Source: JBBSUX01 sp038234045
GTDB lineage: Bacteria; Pseudomonadota; Gammaproteobacteria; Burkholderiales; Burkholderiaceae_C
Assembly (NCBI GenBank): GCA_038234045.1
Contig: JBBSUX010000151.1
Location: forward strand, 1 to 8,644
Length of the DNA: 8,644 bases
Reading direction: 5' to 3'
Shown here: positions 1 through 6,165 of the stretch, piece after piece
How the letters are laid out: every line of letters begins with the position of its first letter
How positions within the stretch are numbered: position 1 is the first letter of the stretch
Notes under the pieces: generated by a model
Databases searched by the model: none
What the model saw: only the letters and a program-made list of their open reading frames with translations
Told to the model about the DNA's origin: nothing
Program-made: the position numbers and the translations under genes

Positions 1-2
1 AT

Positions 3-161
3 TTACCAAGAGCAATGATTTACGCATTGATAATTTGTACAATTCTTTACGTGGCGCTTGCGCTGGTGCTTACAGGAATGGTGTCTTATACGAGACTTAA
101 TGTAGGAGATCCTTTGGCAAAAGTCTTTGAAGAAATCGGATTGCCATGGATCGCAGGGATT
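3..161 (+). CDS. APC-family amino acid permease, internal fragment (both ends missing)
   Basis: Reading from base 3 in frame gives a peptide starting LPRAMIYALIICTILYVALA and running through a membrane helix into VLTGMVSYTRLNVGDPLAKVF and EEIGLPWIAGI. The order 'LPRA(M/I)..., hydrophobic helix, LVLTGMV, Y..LNVGDPLA..F...G' is the pattern I recognise from the APC-superfamily cationic/branched amino acid permeases of Firmicutes (YfnA-like), which import amino acids across the cytoplasmic membrane. Only about 50 of the usual ~460 residues are present. The 5' part lies outside the window; the 3' part is cut by the join to the cytochrome gene, after which this frame continues as nonsense and stops at 230. 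Base composition (about 39% G+C) is far below the rest of the window, so this piece appears to come from a different genome. The in-frame ATG at 15 is an internal methionine, not a start. Confidence 0.72.
142..161. other. Chimeric junction between the AT-rich permease fragment and the GC-rich cytochrome gene
   Basis: Composition and coding frame both switch here. Left of it the permease frame (positions divisible by 3) is meaningful; right of it the cytochrome frame is. The ~20 bases between are readable in both: as permease they give PWIAGI, as cytochrome CHGSQGL, so the exact breakpoint cannot be placed and may lie in a short shared sequence. An NcoI-type hexamer CCATGG sits at 144-149. A misassembly or library chimera through a short overlap, or ligation at a restriction site, explains this more simply than a natural insertion. 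Confidence 0.7.
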
Positions 162-654
162 GAGCGAAGCCAACAACGCGCCGAATCTGGCGGGCCAGTA
201 CCCCGAAGTGATCATCAAGCAGATGCATGATTTCAAGGCCGGCATGCGATCGAGCGCGGTGATGCAGGCCATGGCGCAAGGCGTGAGCGACAAGGACATT
301 GCAGACCTGGCGGCCTACTACACCTCTTTGCCGAAAGCGCGGCGCGCTCCGGTCATGGCGGACGGCAGCGGCGGCCCATCGCTGGTGCGGGTGGGCGACC
401 CGCTGCGCAATATCGTGCCCTGCATTTCCTGCCACGGCGGTATCGACCACAAGCTTGGCGCACCCTGGCTCGAAGGCATGCCGGAGGTCTATCTGCATAC
501 ACAGCTCACCAATTTCTCCACCGACGCACGGCGCAACGACAGCTTCGCCCAGATGCGCAATGTGGCGCGCAACATGACGCCGGAAGAAATTACAGAAATC
601 TCGCGCTTCTATGCACGGCGCGGAGAAAACGAGAACGACAGCGCAGCGAAATGA
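142..654 (+). CDS. Di-haem cytochrome c (c4/c553-like), 5'-truncated
   Basis: Periplasmic electron-carrier type protein with two cytochrome c domains, related to cytochrome c4/c553. The first domain keeps only the end of its haem motif (C-H-G at 142-150) followed by APNLAGQYPEVIIKQMHDF and a Met-rich segment (VMQAMAQGVSDKDIADLAAYY) that should supply the axial Met. The second domain has an intact C-I-S-C-H at 421-435 and a likely Met ligand in the QMRNVAR segment (about 551-571). In a normal CxxCH the first cysteine codon would be at 133-135; there it reads AAA (Lys), because everything upstream of ~142 is permease sequence. The signal peptide and first haem attachment are therefore absent, and the TTG at 127 that could open this frame is not a credible native start. 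As it stands the product could not be exported or carry its first haem. It converges on the chemoreceptor gene. Its partner gene is probably beyond the lost 5' end. Confidence 0.82.
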   Translation, partial: CHGSQGLSEANNAPNLAGQYPEVIIKQMHDFKAGMRSSAVMQAMAQGVSDKDIADLAAYYTSLPKARRAPVMADGSGGPSLVRVGDPLRNIVPCISCHGGIDHKLGAPWLEGMPEVYLHTQLTNFSTDARRNDSFAQMRNVARNMTPEEITEISRFYARRGENENDSAAK

Positions 655-723
655 ATGGAGCGCGCAGGCCGCTTGACAAGCCTCGCCAGCGACACCGCAG
701 CATGTCGCACAGCACGACTCCGA

Positions 724-2379
724 TCAGGCGGAGGCAGCCAACAGAAGTCCGCCGTCTGCCCCATGCCCCGCAGCCGATAGGCCGGCCTTTGGCGCAGCCA
801 GCGTGGCAGCTTGCGAATCGGCAACCGCGCTGCGCCCGCCTGTACCGTCCCGCAGGCGGAACACCGCTACCGCACCCACCAGTTCGTCAGCCTGCATGCG
901 CAGACTTCCTGCGGCAGCTGCGCTTTCCTCGACCAGCGCAGCGTTTTGCTGCGTGGCACGGTCCATCTGTGCAATGGCATCGCCCACCTGCGCCACACCC
1001 GCGCTCTGCTCGCTGCTCGCTGCACTGATCTCGCCCATGATGTCGGTAACGCGGCGGATGGATGAAACGACTTCCTGCATCGTGACACCCGCTCGATCGA
1101 CCAGGGTCGATCCTTGTTGCACGCGCTCTACGCTGGCACCGATCAGCGTCTTGATCTCGCGGGCCGCATCGGCGCTGCGGCCCGCGAGGCTGCGCACTTC
1201 GCTCGCCACCACCGCAAAGCCCCGGCCCTGTTCGCCGGCGCGAGCGGCTTCCACCGCTGCATTGAGCGCCAGAATATTCGTCTGGAACGCGATCGAGTCG
1301 ATGGTGCCGATGATGTCGCCGATACGTCGTGAGCTTTCGTTGATGCCCTTCATGGTTTCGACCACCTGCGCCACTACCTCGCCGCCCTGCACCGCCACAC
1401 CAGTGGCCCCTTGCGCAAGCTCATTGGCCCGCTGTGCGTTGTCGGCGTTCTGTTGAACGGTGGAGCTGAGCTCTTCCATCGAAGCCGCAGTCTGCTGTAG
1501 CGCGGACGCCTGTTCCTCGGTGCGCGAAGAGAGATCGTTGTTGCCCTGCGCAATTTGCGCGCTCGCTGTCGCCACGCCTTCGGCGTTGGAGCGCACGCCC
1601 GCGACCATCCGCTCCAGATTGGCCTGCATGGATTGCAGTGCTAGCAATAATCCGGCTGCTTCGTCGCGACCATGCGCATCAATCGATTCGCTCAGGTCAC
1701 CAGCTGCAATGCGCTCCGCGCTGGCAGACGCCTGACGGATCGGCCTGACGATGGAGCGCGCGAGCGCGAACGCGAAGAATGCGCCCAGCAATATCGCAGC
1801 GGCTCCGCAGGCCATCATGATGCGTTCGCCCTTGACCGCGTTGGCTGTGGCCGCGACTACCGAAGCATCATAGATTTTCTGCTGATGCTCATCGAGCGCA
1901 TGGATCGCCTGCCTGTACGCTTTTGACTGTGGCTTGAGGAAGCCGTCGATGTCAAAAAAAACATCTGTTCCGTTGCGCCGTGTCGTCTTGAGCTCGGCGC
2001 TGGACTTGGCATACGCTGCAGCCGCCGCTTCCACCTTGGCGATCAATGCCCGGCCGGTGCTGTCTACCACCAGAGCGGACAGGCGCTTTTCCACGTCCGC
2101 CGTGTTCTTCGCGCCATCGGCCAGCTCCGCATCCCACATGTCCATGCGCGACATGTCGGCCTCCAAGAGAAGCGCATGCGTTCGCGCCCAGTTCAGATCG
2201 ACCTGGTTGCGCCATTCCTGGGCCAGCATGAGCTTCTGGCTGTCGACGGTAGCGAGCACGCGCGTGGTGTTTGCCAGGTCCCGCAGGCGCCAGACACCGA
2301 CAGCAGCTGTCGCTGCCAGGATCAGGAGCACGATGCCAAAGGCCAGGGCGAGCCGGGCGCCGATCTTGAGGTTTCGCAT
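724..2379 (-). CDS. Methyl-accepting chemotaxis protein
   Basis: Inner-membrane chemoreceptor that passes ligand signals to CheA/CheW. The 551 residues contain a short cytoplasmic start, TM1 (about 10-30), a periplasmic helical sensor of four-helix-bundle (Tar/4HB) type (about 31-187), TM2 (about 188-208), a HAMP domain (about 209-262) and a long cytoplasmic coiled coil. The highly conserved hairpin tip is at about 360-395 (DSIAFQTNILALNAAVEAAR then AGEQGRGFAVVASEVR). Gln/Glu-rich methylation helices are at about 284-308 (SSRTEEQASALQQTAASMEE) and 478-493. The style of the methylation and tip segments resembles betaproteobacterial receptors. The tail after residue 510 is Ala/Gly-rich and lacks a C-terminal CheR-docking pentapeptide such as NWETF. 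The ATG at 2379 is preferred because it leads straight into TM1 and has AAGGAA 11 bases upstream. It lies downstream of regA on the same strand but is separated by 297 bp, so it is probably its own transcript. The ligand cannot be inferred. Confidence 0.95.
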   Translation of the reverse strand: MRNLKIGARLALAFGIVLLILAATAAVGVWRLRDLANTTRVLATVDSQKLMLAQEWRNQVDLNWARTHALLLEADMSRMDMWDAELADGAKNTADVEKRLSALVVDSTGRALIAKVEAAAAAYAKSSAELKTTRRNGTDVFFDIDGFLKPQSKAYRQAIHALDEHQQKIYDASVVAATANAVKGERIMMACGAAAILLGAFFAFALARSIVRPIRQASASAERIAAGDLSESIDAHGRDEAAGLLLALQSMQANLERMVAGVRSNAEGVATASAQIAQGNNDLSSRTEEQASALQQTAASMEELSSTVQQNADNAQRANELAQGATGVAVQGGEVVAQVVETMKGINESSRRIGDIIGTIDSIAFQTNILALNAAVEAARAGEQGRGFAVVASEVRSLAGRSADAAREIKTLIGASVERVQQGSTLVDRAGVTMQEVVSSIRRVTDIMGEISAASSEQSAGVAQVGDAIAQMDRATQQNAALVEESAAAAGSLRMQADELVGAVAVFRLRDGTGGRSAVADSQAATLAAPKAGLSAAGHGADGGLLLAASA

Positions 2380-2390
2380 GATGTAAGTTG

Positions 2391-2396
2391 TTCCTT
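2391..2396 (-). promoter_or_regulatory. Ribosome binding site of the chemoreceptor gene
   Basis: On the minus strand this reads AAGGAA, 11 bases before the ATG at 2379. It supports that start codon over internal ones. Confidence 0.6.
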
Positions 2397-2498
2397 GCTT
2401 CTTCCAGCCGTGATGCCGCCGGTCGCTTCGTTGTGGCGCGGCATGGTTGCTGCCAGTCTGGATGACCGATCAGACACAAGTGCCGCTTTGCACAATGG

Positions 2499-2525
2499 AT
2501 TTCGACCGTTCGGGCACCAACTTGA
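2499..2525 (-). promoter_or_regulatory. Candidate sigma-28 (FliA-type) promoter of the chemoreceptor gene
   Basis: On the minus strand TCAAG (2521-2525) is followed after 14 bases by GTCGAAAT (2499-2506). The flagellar/chemotaxis sigma-28 consensus is TAAAGTTT (TCAAG in Pseudomonas) - about 11 bases after the 8-mer - GCCGATAA. The -35 part and spacing agree well, and the -10 part matches five of eight positions. Transcription would start near 2492 and give a leader of roughly 110 bases. This is a by-eye match and other promoters in the 297 bp gap are possible. The regA-proximal part of the gap (about 2590-2660) is AT-rich, with a T-run at 2600-2606, but shows no clear sigma-70 promoter to me. 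Confidence 0.35.
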
Positions 2526-2676
2526 GCCAGCTCGGCCGTGATTTCGCGCAAGAAAAGAAATCGCTCGGGAGAGGGTGCGACTAGTCGGGGAAACTTGCTA
2601 TTTTTTCAGTAGTAAGTAGTGCTTACGGGTAAAGGAAACGAGCCATATTTCGTTCGAACAAATGAGTCCGTGATCG

Positions 2677-3267
2677 CTACTTCACCTGTAGCTTGCCGAG
2701 CTTGCGCGCGAGCGTTCGGCGGTGCATACCGAGCCGCCGAGCGGTTTCCGAGATGTTGAAGCCGGTCTCGGCCAGCGTTTCATGGATGCGCTCCCACTCC
2801 AGCGTCTTGATCGAACTGGTGCGCTGGGTGAGCTCGACCCCGACATTGCCCTCGGCGCGGCCGAAGGCTGCTTCAATGTCGTCGGTGTTGGCCGGTTTGG
2901 CCAGATAGTGGCAGGCGCCGAGCTTGATGGATTCGACGGCGGTCGCGATGCTCGCGAAGCCCGTGAGGACCACGATCAGCATCTCCTCGTCAAAGGCATG
3001 CAGGGCCTGCACGCAGGCCAGCCCCGAGGCCTCGCCCGCAAGCTTCAGATCGACCACCGCATAGTCGGGTGCATGCGATTCCAGCAGCGCGTTCATGGCG
3101 TCGAGGCTCGGCGCCATGATCACCTCGTAGCCACGACGCTCGAAAGAGCGGCAGAGCGTGCGGGCAAAGGCGGCATCGTCCTCGACGATCAGCAAGAGAC
3201 GCTGATCCGCAGCTTCGTTCTGCGGGTCCTCATCACCGACAGGTGGCGGCCAGGTTTCATCGGCCAT
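2677..3267 (-). CDS. regA: RegA/PrrA/ActR-family redox response regulator
   Basis: Two-component DNA-binding regulator, partner of the kinase encoded just upstream; in relatives it controls respiration, carbon and nitrogen genes in response to redox state. The 196 residues comprise an N-terminal receiver (about 23-138) and a short linker, then a Fis-type helix-turn-helix (about 155-192). Receiver active-site residues are visible: E29-D30-D31, phosphoacceptor D73 in VVDLKL, T102 in LTGF and K124 in AKP. The C-terminus LEWERIHETL ... GFNISETARRLGMHRRTLAR is the diagnostic, almost invariant RegA/ActR/RoxR recognition module, and there is no sigma-54 AAA+ domain, which separates it from NtrC-like regulators. 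The ATG at 3267 overlaps the 3' end of regB by 11 bp and has AAGAAGGGG nine bases upstream, so translation is probably coupled. The N-terminal ~20 acidic residues are variable in the family. It is the last gene of the operon; no rho-independent terminator is evident after it. Confidence 0.93.
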   Translation of the reverse strand: MADETWPPPVGDEDPQNEAADQRLLLIVEDDAAFARTLCRSFERRGYEVIMAPSLDAMNALLESHAPDYAVVDLKLAGEASGLACVQALHAFDEEMLIVVLTGFASIATAVESIKLGACHYLAKPANTDDIEAAFGRAEGNVGVELTQRTSSIKTLEWERIHETLAETGFNISETARRLGMHRRTLARKLGKLQVK

Positions 3268-4774
3268 GATGGGATGCCCCTTCTTTCAGTGGACGATCGA
3301 GCACGATAGACGCCAGTGGCAGCGTGACCGTCACTACAGCGCCGCCCGGCGCGGTTGCAGGAAAGCGCTCGGCATCATCCACATCCATGCCGACATCGGC
3401 TGCCGCGCCGCTGCGCACCGTCTTGCCCGGCGGCCGGTTCTGCGCATGCACCGATCCACCCAAGGTGCGCGCAACATTCACCACCAGAAAAAGTCCCAAG
3501 CCGCGCCCCGGCTGGCTCTTGCCCGACTGGTAGGGCTTGCCGAATTCCGCGAGCATCTTGGGCGCGAAGCCGGGACCCGCATCGACCACAGCGAGAACCA
3601 GGTTTTCTTCTTCACGCCGGGCCTCCAGCCGCAGCCAGGCAGGCGAGGCTTCAAGCGCGTTGTCCAGCACGTTGCCCACCATCTGCTGCAGGGCCGAATC
3701 CGCCACCATCGGCAGATCGGGCGTGAAACGATTGTCGTATTCCAGCGCCGAAGAGGGCCGCGCCTGCTGCCACTGCGCCACCACATGATCGAGAAAGCGG
3801 CGCACCGTGGTCTGTGCCGACGATTCGCCTCGTGGACCGCCGGTAGAGAGCAATATTCCGCTGACGATCTTCTTGCAGCGTTGCACCTGCGCCTGCATCT
3901 CGCCCACCTCCTGCAGCAGGTCGGGATTGGAGCGAAAGGGCTCCATGCGCCGCCAGTCGCCCAGGATCACCGCCAGGGTGGATAACGGCGTGCCCAGTTC
4001 GTGCGCGGCGCCGGATGCCAGCAAGCCCATGCGAACGATGTGCTCCTCTTCTGCGGCGCGTTGGCGCAAGCTCGCGAGCCGTGATTCACGCTCGCGCAGG
4101 TTGCGCCCGATTCGACTGATGAACACTACTAGCAACGCCGCGTTGAGCAAAAAGCAGATCAGCAATCCGTCAACATACGGATCGGCCAGCGAGCCCTCAG
4201 CCGTATGCGGCAGAAGGAGCGGATCAGCCCACAGCGCAAGCCCCGCCAGACAGACCGTGGTGACGCCCAGAATGGTCCAGGTAGACCAGGCCCGCAGCAG
4301 CACCGCGCCAAGCGTTACCTGCAGCAAATACAGAAAGGCAAACGGGTTGGTGGCGCCGCCGCTGAGATAAAGCTGGCCGGTGAGCATGCCCACATCCACC
4401 AGCAGCGCGACGAAGAGTTCGCCATTGGTGACCTCGCGCTGGGTTCTCCAGCGCAGATGGCTCACGATGTTGAAGGCCGCGAGTGCGGCCAGCAGCGCCG
4501 CCATCTGCCGCAGCGGAAGTACGACGCCCAGGCCCAGCGTCGCCACCGCGATGGTGGCAATCTGGCCAAACACCGCGATCCAGCGCAACTCGATCAGCTG
4601 CGCCAGATTCTTCAGCCCGGTGCCGTCGTCCAGCACAGGCGGCGGATGGGTCCCGGCAACCCTAGCACGGGCTGACGGCGCCGCAAAGCGCGCCGCGCGG
4701 CCAGAAGATGGGGTGCGGGAGGTGGGGCGGATGAGGGACATGGAGGCAGTCGGGCGGGCTGGTCTATGTGCCAT
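3257..4774 (-). CDS. regB: RegB/PrrB/ActS-family redox sensor histidine kinase
   Basis: Inner-membrane kinase that phosphorylates RegA according to redox state. Counting from the adjacent TTG at 4777 (506 residues; 505 from the ATG), a ~55-residue Arg/Ala/Pro-rich cytoplasmic start precedes about six membrane helices (about 64-222). The family's quinone-binding heptapeptide GGATNPF is at 140-146. The H-box is GAAHELGTPL with H259. The redox-active cysteine of the family is present as C301 (VQRCKKIV). The ATPase core has an N-box (VGNVLDNALEAS, 367-378), G1 (DAGPGF, 399-404) and G2 (GRGLGLFL, 424-431). A stretch of ~27 residues (about 452-478) interrupts the usual short link between the last two beta strands. 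The ATG at 4774 is chosen over TTG at 4777; it lies nine bases after the SURF1 stop with no strong Shine-Dalgarno. ATG at 4741 is another candidate. Its location behind a ubiquinol oxidase fits quinone sensing. Confidence 0.92.
   Translation of the reverse strand: MAHRPARPTASMSLIRPTSRTPSSGRAARFAAPSARARVAGTHPPPVLDDGTGLKNLAQLIELRWIAVFGQIATIAVATLGLGVVLPLRQMAALLAALAAFNIVSHLRWRTQREVTNGELFVALLVDVGMLTGQLYLSGGATNPFAFLYLLQVTLGAVLLRAWSTWTILGVTTVCLAGLALWADPLLLPHTAEGSLADPYVDGLLICFLLNAALLVVFISRIGRNLRERESRLASLRQRAAEEEHIVRMGLLASGAAHELGTPLSTLAVILGDWRRMEPFRSNPDLLQEVGEMQAQVQRCKKIVSGILLSTGGPRGESSAQTTVRRFLDHVVAQWQQARPSSALEYDNRFTPDLPMVADSALQQMVGNVLDNALEASPAWLRLEARREEENLVLAVVDAGPGFAPKMLAEFGKPYQSGKSQPGRGLGLFLVVNVARTLGGSVHAQNRPPGKTVRSGAAADVGMDVDDAERFPATAPGGAVVTVTLPLASIVLDRPLKEGASHHGR
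3277..3285 (-). promoter_or_regulatory. Ribosome binding site of regA inside regB
   Basis: Minus strand AAGAAGGGG, nine bases before the regA ATG at 3267, lies within the last codons of regB. It fixes the regA start and fits coupled translation of the kinase and regulator. Confidence 0.55.
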
Positions 4775-4783
4775 CAAGCGGCG

Positions 4784-5731
4784 TCAACGCGTATTCTGGC
4801 CTGACGGAGCGTCAACGTCGGCATCTCCTTCTCCGGATGGAGTTTCTTCCTCCGGGCGACTGACCCGCCACGTTGCCCACGCCGACATCAAAGCCAGCGT
4901 GTACCAGGTGATGGCGTAGAGCAGATGACTGTTGTGAAAGTTAATCACCGTCATGCCACCGATCGGTTCCGACGCGTGGCCGACGACCACCGACCGGCCA
5001 TTTGAAGGTAGCGGCTGCGAGCCATTGGCACCGGCTTCTGCATCAATGAAATACGGCGCCTGCATTTCAGCAGGAGGAAGCCCCAGTGTTGAACCGATCG
5101 CCGCCACGTCCCGCGAATACCATCGACCGTCCTCGGGTGCGTTATGCCTCAAAAAGGCGCCACCCGGTTCGGTGATGCGCAGCAGGCCGGCAACCGTGAC
5201 CTGTTCGCCGGGAGGCGCGGCCGGGCGCGCGATACCCAGGGCCGCAACCGGCGCATGTACGGCGCTATTGGCGCCAGTGCCCCCGTCAGCTGCATCCTCA
5301 TTGCCGCGTGGCGTTGCAAGAAAGCCCCGGTTGACCAAGACCATCCAGCCTGCAGTCGTGCGCAGCGGCGTCAGAACCCAGTGCCCGGCACCGCGCTCCG
5401 TGGTGGCCTGCACGAGGGTGTCGTGCCCCGCCAGAAAACGACCTGTGACCTGAACATGGCGATATGGGGCCGACTCACGTGTGATGGCAGGCCAGCCGGA
5501 AGGGCCGGGAGCATCGGCCGCAGGCGCCCTAACCCTTGCGTCAACCGCAGCGATCAGGGCCAGCTTCCAGGTGCGGCGCTCGACCTGCCAGGTTCCAAGT
5601 GCCAGGAACCCCGCGCACAGAACCAGAGTCAGCAGCATCGGCAGCAGTCGGCGCCTTTTTGCCGGCGCCTTCAGCAGCGCCGACAACGAAGCTGGGACCG
5701 CAGTGCTGCGACCTTTGCTGCCAGATGCCAT
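4784..5731 (-). CDS. SURF1 family cytochrome oxidase assembly protein
   Basis: Inner-membrane protein of the SURF1/Shy1 family, which helps insert haem into haem-copper oxidases; here the obvious client is the adjacent bo3 oxidase. From the ATG at 5731 it has 315 residues: TM1 at about 29-46 running into the family signature LGTWQVERRTWK, a large periplasmic domain with VQVTGRF (94-100) and VNRGF (133-137), and TM2 at about 267-288 containing the second signature HNSHLLYAITWYTLA. The tail after 290 is acidic and Pro/Ser-rich. Upstream in-frame codons exist to 5797 but lie inside cyoD; ATG 5731 shares one base with the cyoD stop (TGATG), the arrangement expected for coupled operon genes, and gives the normal family N-terminus. 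An unusual Ala/Gly-rich loop of ~30 residues (about 143-172) separates VNRGF from the next strand. Assignment to the family is firm; the client oxidase is inferred from context. Confidence 0.9.
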   Translation of the reverse strand: MASGSKGRSTAVPASLSALLKAPAKRRRLLPMLLTLVLCAGFLALGTWQVERRTWKLALIAAVDARVRAPAADAPGPSGWPAITRESAPYRHVQVTGRFLAGHDTLVQATTERGAGHWVLTPLRTTAGWMVLVNRGFLATPRGNEDAADGGTGANSAVHAPVAALGIARPAAPPGEQVTVAGLLRITEPGGAFLRHNAPEDGRWYSRDVAAIGSTLGLPPAEMQAPYFIDAEAGANGSQPLPSNGRSVVVGHASEPIGGMTVINFHNSHLLYAITWYTLALMSAWATWRVSRPEEETPSGEGDADVDAPSGQNTR

Positions 5732-6165
5732 CAGGGCATATTCATCGTGCCCGACATGCCAGGCATCATGTTCGCGTTCAGGTGATACATCACCCAAAGC
5801 GACCCGGCCAGCGTGATCACGACCAGCACCAGCGTGAAGATCAAGGCGAGCAAGGTCCAGCCCCCTTCCGCCTTGGTGTTCATGTGCAGGAAGTAGATCA
5901 TGTGCACCACGATCTGGACAGTGGCGAACCCGAGGATCACGAGCGCTGTCGTCTGGGAGCTCGCGAACACACCGCTCATCACGATCCAGAACGGAATGGC
6001 CGTGAGCACCACCGCCAGGACGAACCCGGTCATGTAGCCCTTGAACGTGCTGTGGCCGGCGCCTCCGGTTTCGTCATGCTCTTCGTGGTGATGGCCGTCT
6101 GCTCCGCCACCATGCGCATGGTTCGCGGCATGCGGATGCTGCTGCGTCTGCCTCGCCGTGCTCAT
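5731..6165 (-). CDS. cyoD: Cytochrome bo3 ubiquinol oxidase subunit IV (CyoD)
   Basis: Small membrane subunit that stabilises the CuB site region of the bo3 oxidase during assembly. The 144 residues have three membrane helices (about 45-65, 72-93 and 102-126) with the family pattern GYMTGFVLAVVLTAIPFW, VQIVVHMIYFLHM and LWVMYHLNANMM. Compared with the ~109-residue E. coli protein it has a ~40-residue N-terminal extension with nine histidines (HPHAANHAH, DGHHHEEH) and a Met-rich tail (MMPGMSGTMNM). The start ATG at 6165 overlaps the cyoC stop as ATGA and is preceded by GGGGG seven bases upstream (6173-6177); a longer reading to 6246 would lie inside cyoC and adds no family sequence. It ends one base into the SURF1 start. 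Confidence 0.94.
   Translation of the reverse strand: MSTARQTQQHPHAANHAHGGGADGHHHEEHDETGGAGHSTFKGYMTGFVLAVVLTAIPFWIVMSGVFASSQTTALVILGFATVQIVVHMIYFLHMNTKAEGGWTLLALIFTLVLVVITLAGSLWVMYHLNANMMPGMSGTMNMP

Noticed and set aside
127..129. TTG as the start codon of the cytochrome
   Set aside because: It lies in the permease-derived segment, gives no signal peptide and leaves the first haem motif incomplete.
689..708. Possible hairpin GCGAC...GTCGC between the convergent cytochrome and chemoreceptor genes
   Set aside because: Short stem, 10-base loop and no T-tract on either strand; not supportable as a terminator.
803..1456. Long plus-strand reading frame (217 codons) opposite the chemoreceptor
   Set aside because: It is antisense to a strongly supported chemoreceptor, has no recognisable domain, and is a by-product of high G+C codon bias.
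1952..2551. Minus-strand frame extending upstream of the chemoreceptor
   Set aside because: Overlaps the chemoreceptor in another frame; composition is Arg/Ala/Gly-rich with no domain, and the chemoreceptor has the better start and ribosome binding site.
2612..2626. Perfect inverted repeat GTAAG-TAGTG-CTTAC downstream of regA, next to a tandem AGTAGTA/AGTAGTG
   Set aside because: Stem is only 5 bp, and on the transcribed (minus) strand it is followed by an A-run, not a T-run, so it is not a convincing terminator for regA.
2652..2659. Palindrome GTTCGAAC in the regA-chemoreceptor gap as an operator
   Set aside because: An isolated 8-bp palindrome with only weak symmetry around it; no known regulator site was recognised.
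3266..3985. Plus-strand open frame of 239 codons opposite regB
   Set aside because: Low-complexity Arg/His/Gln-rich translation antisense to the kinase domain whose motifs are all intact; a shadow frame.
5144..5785. Plus-strand open frame opposite the SURF1 gene
   Set aside because: Antisense to a clear SURF1 protein and without any family signature.
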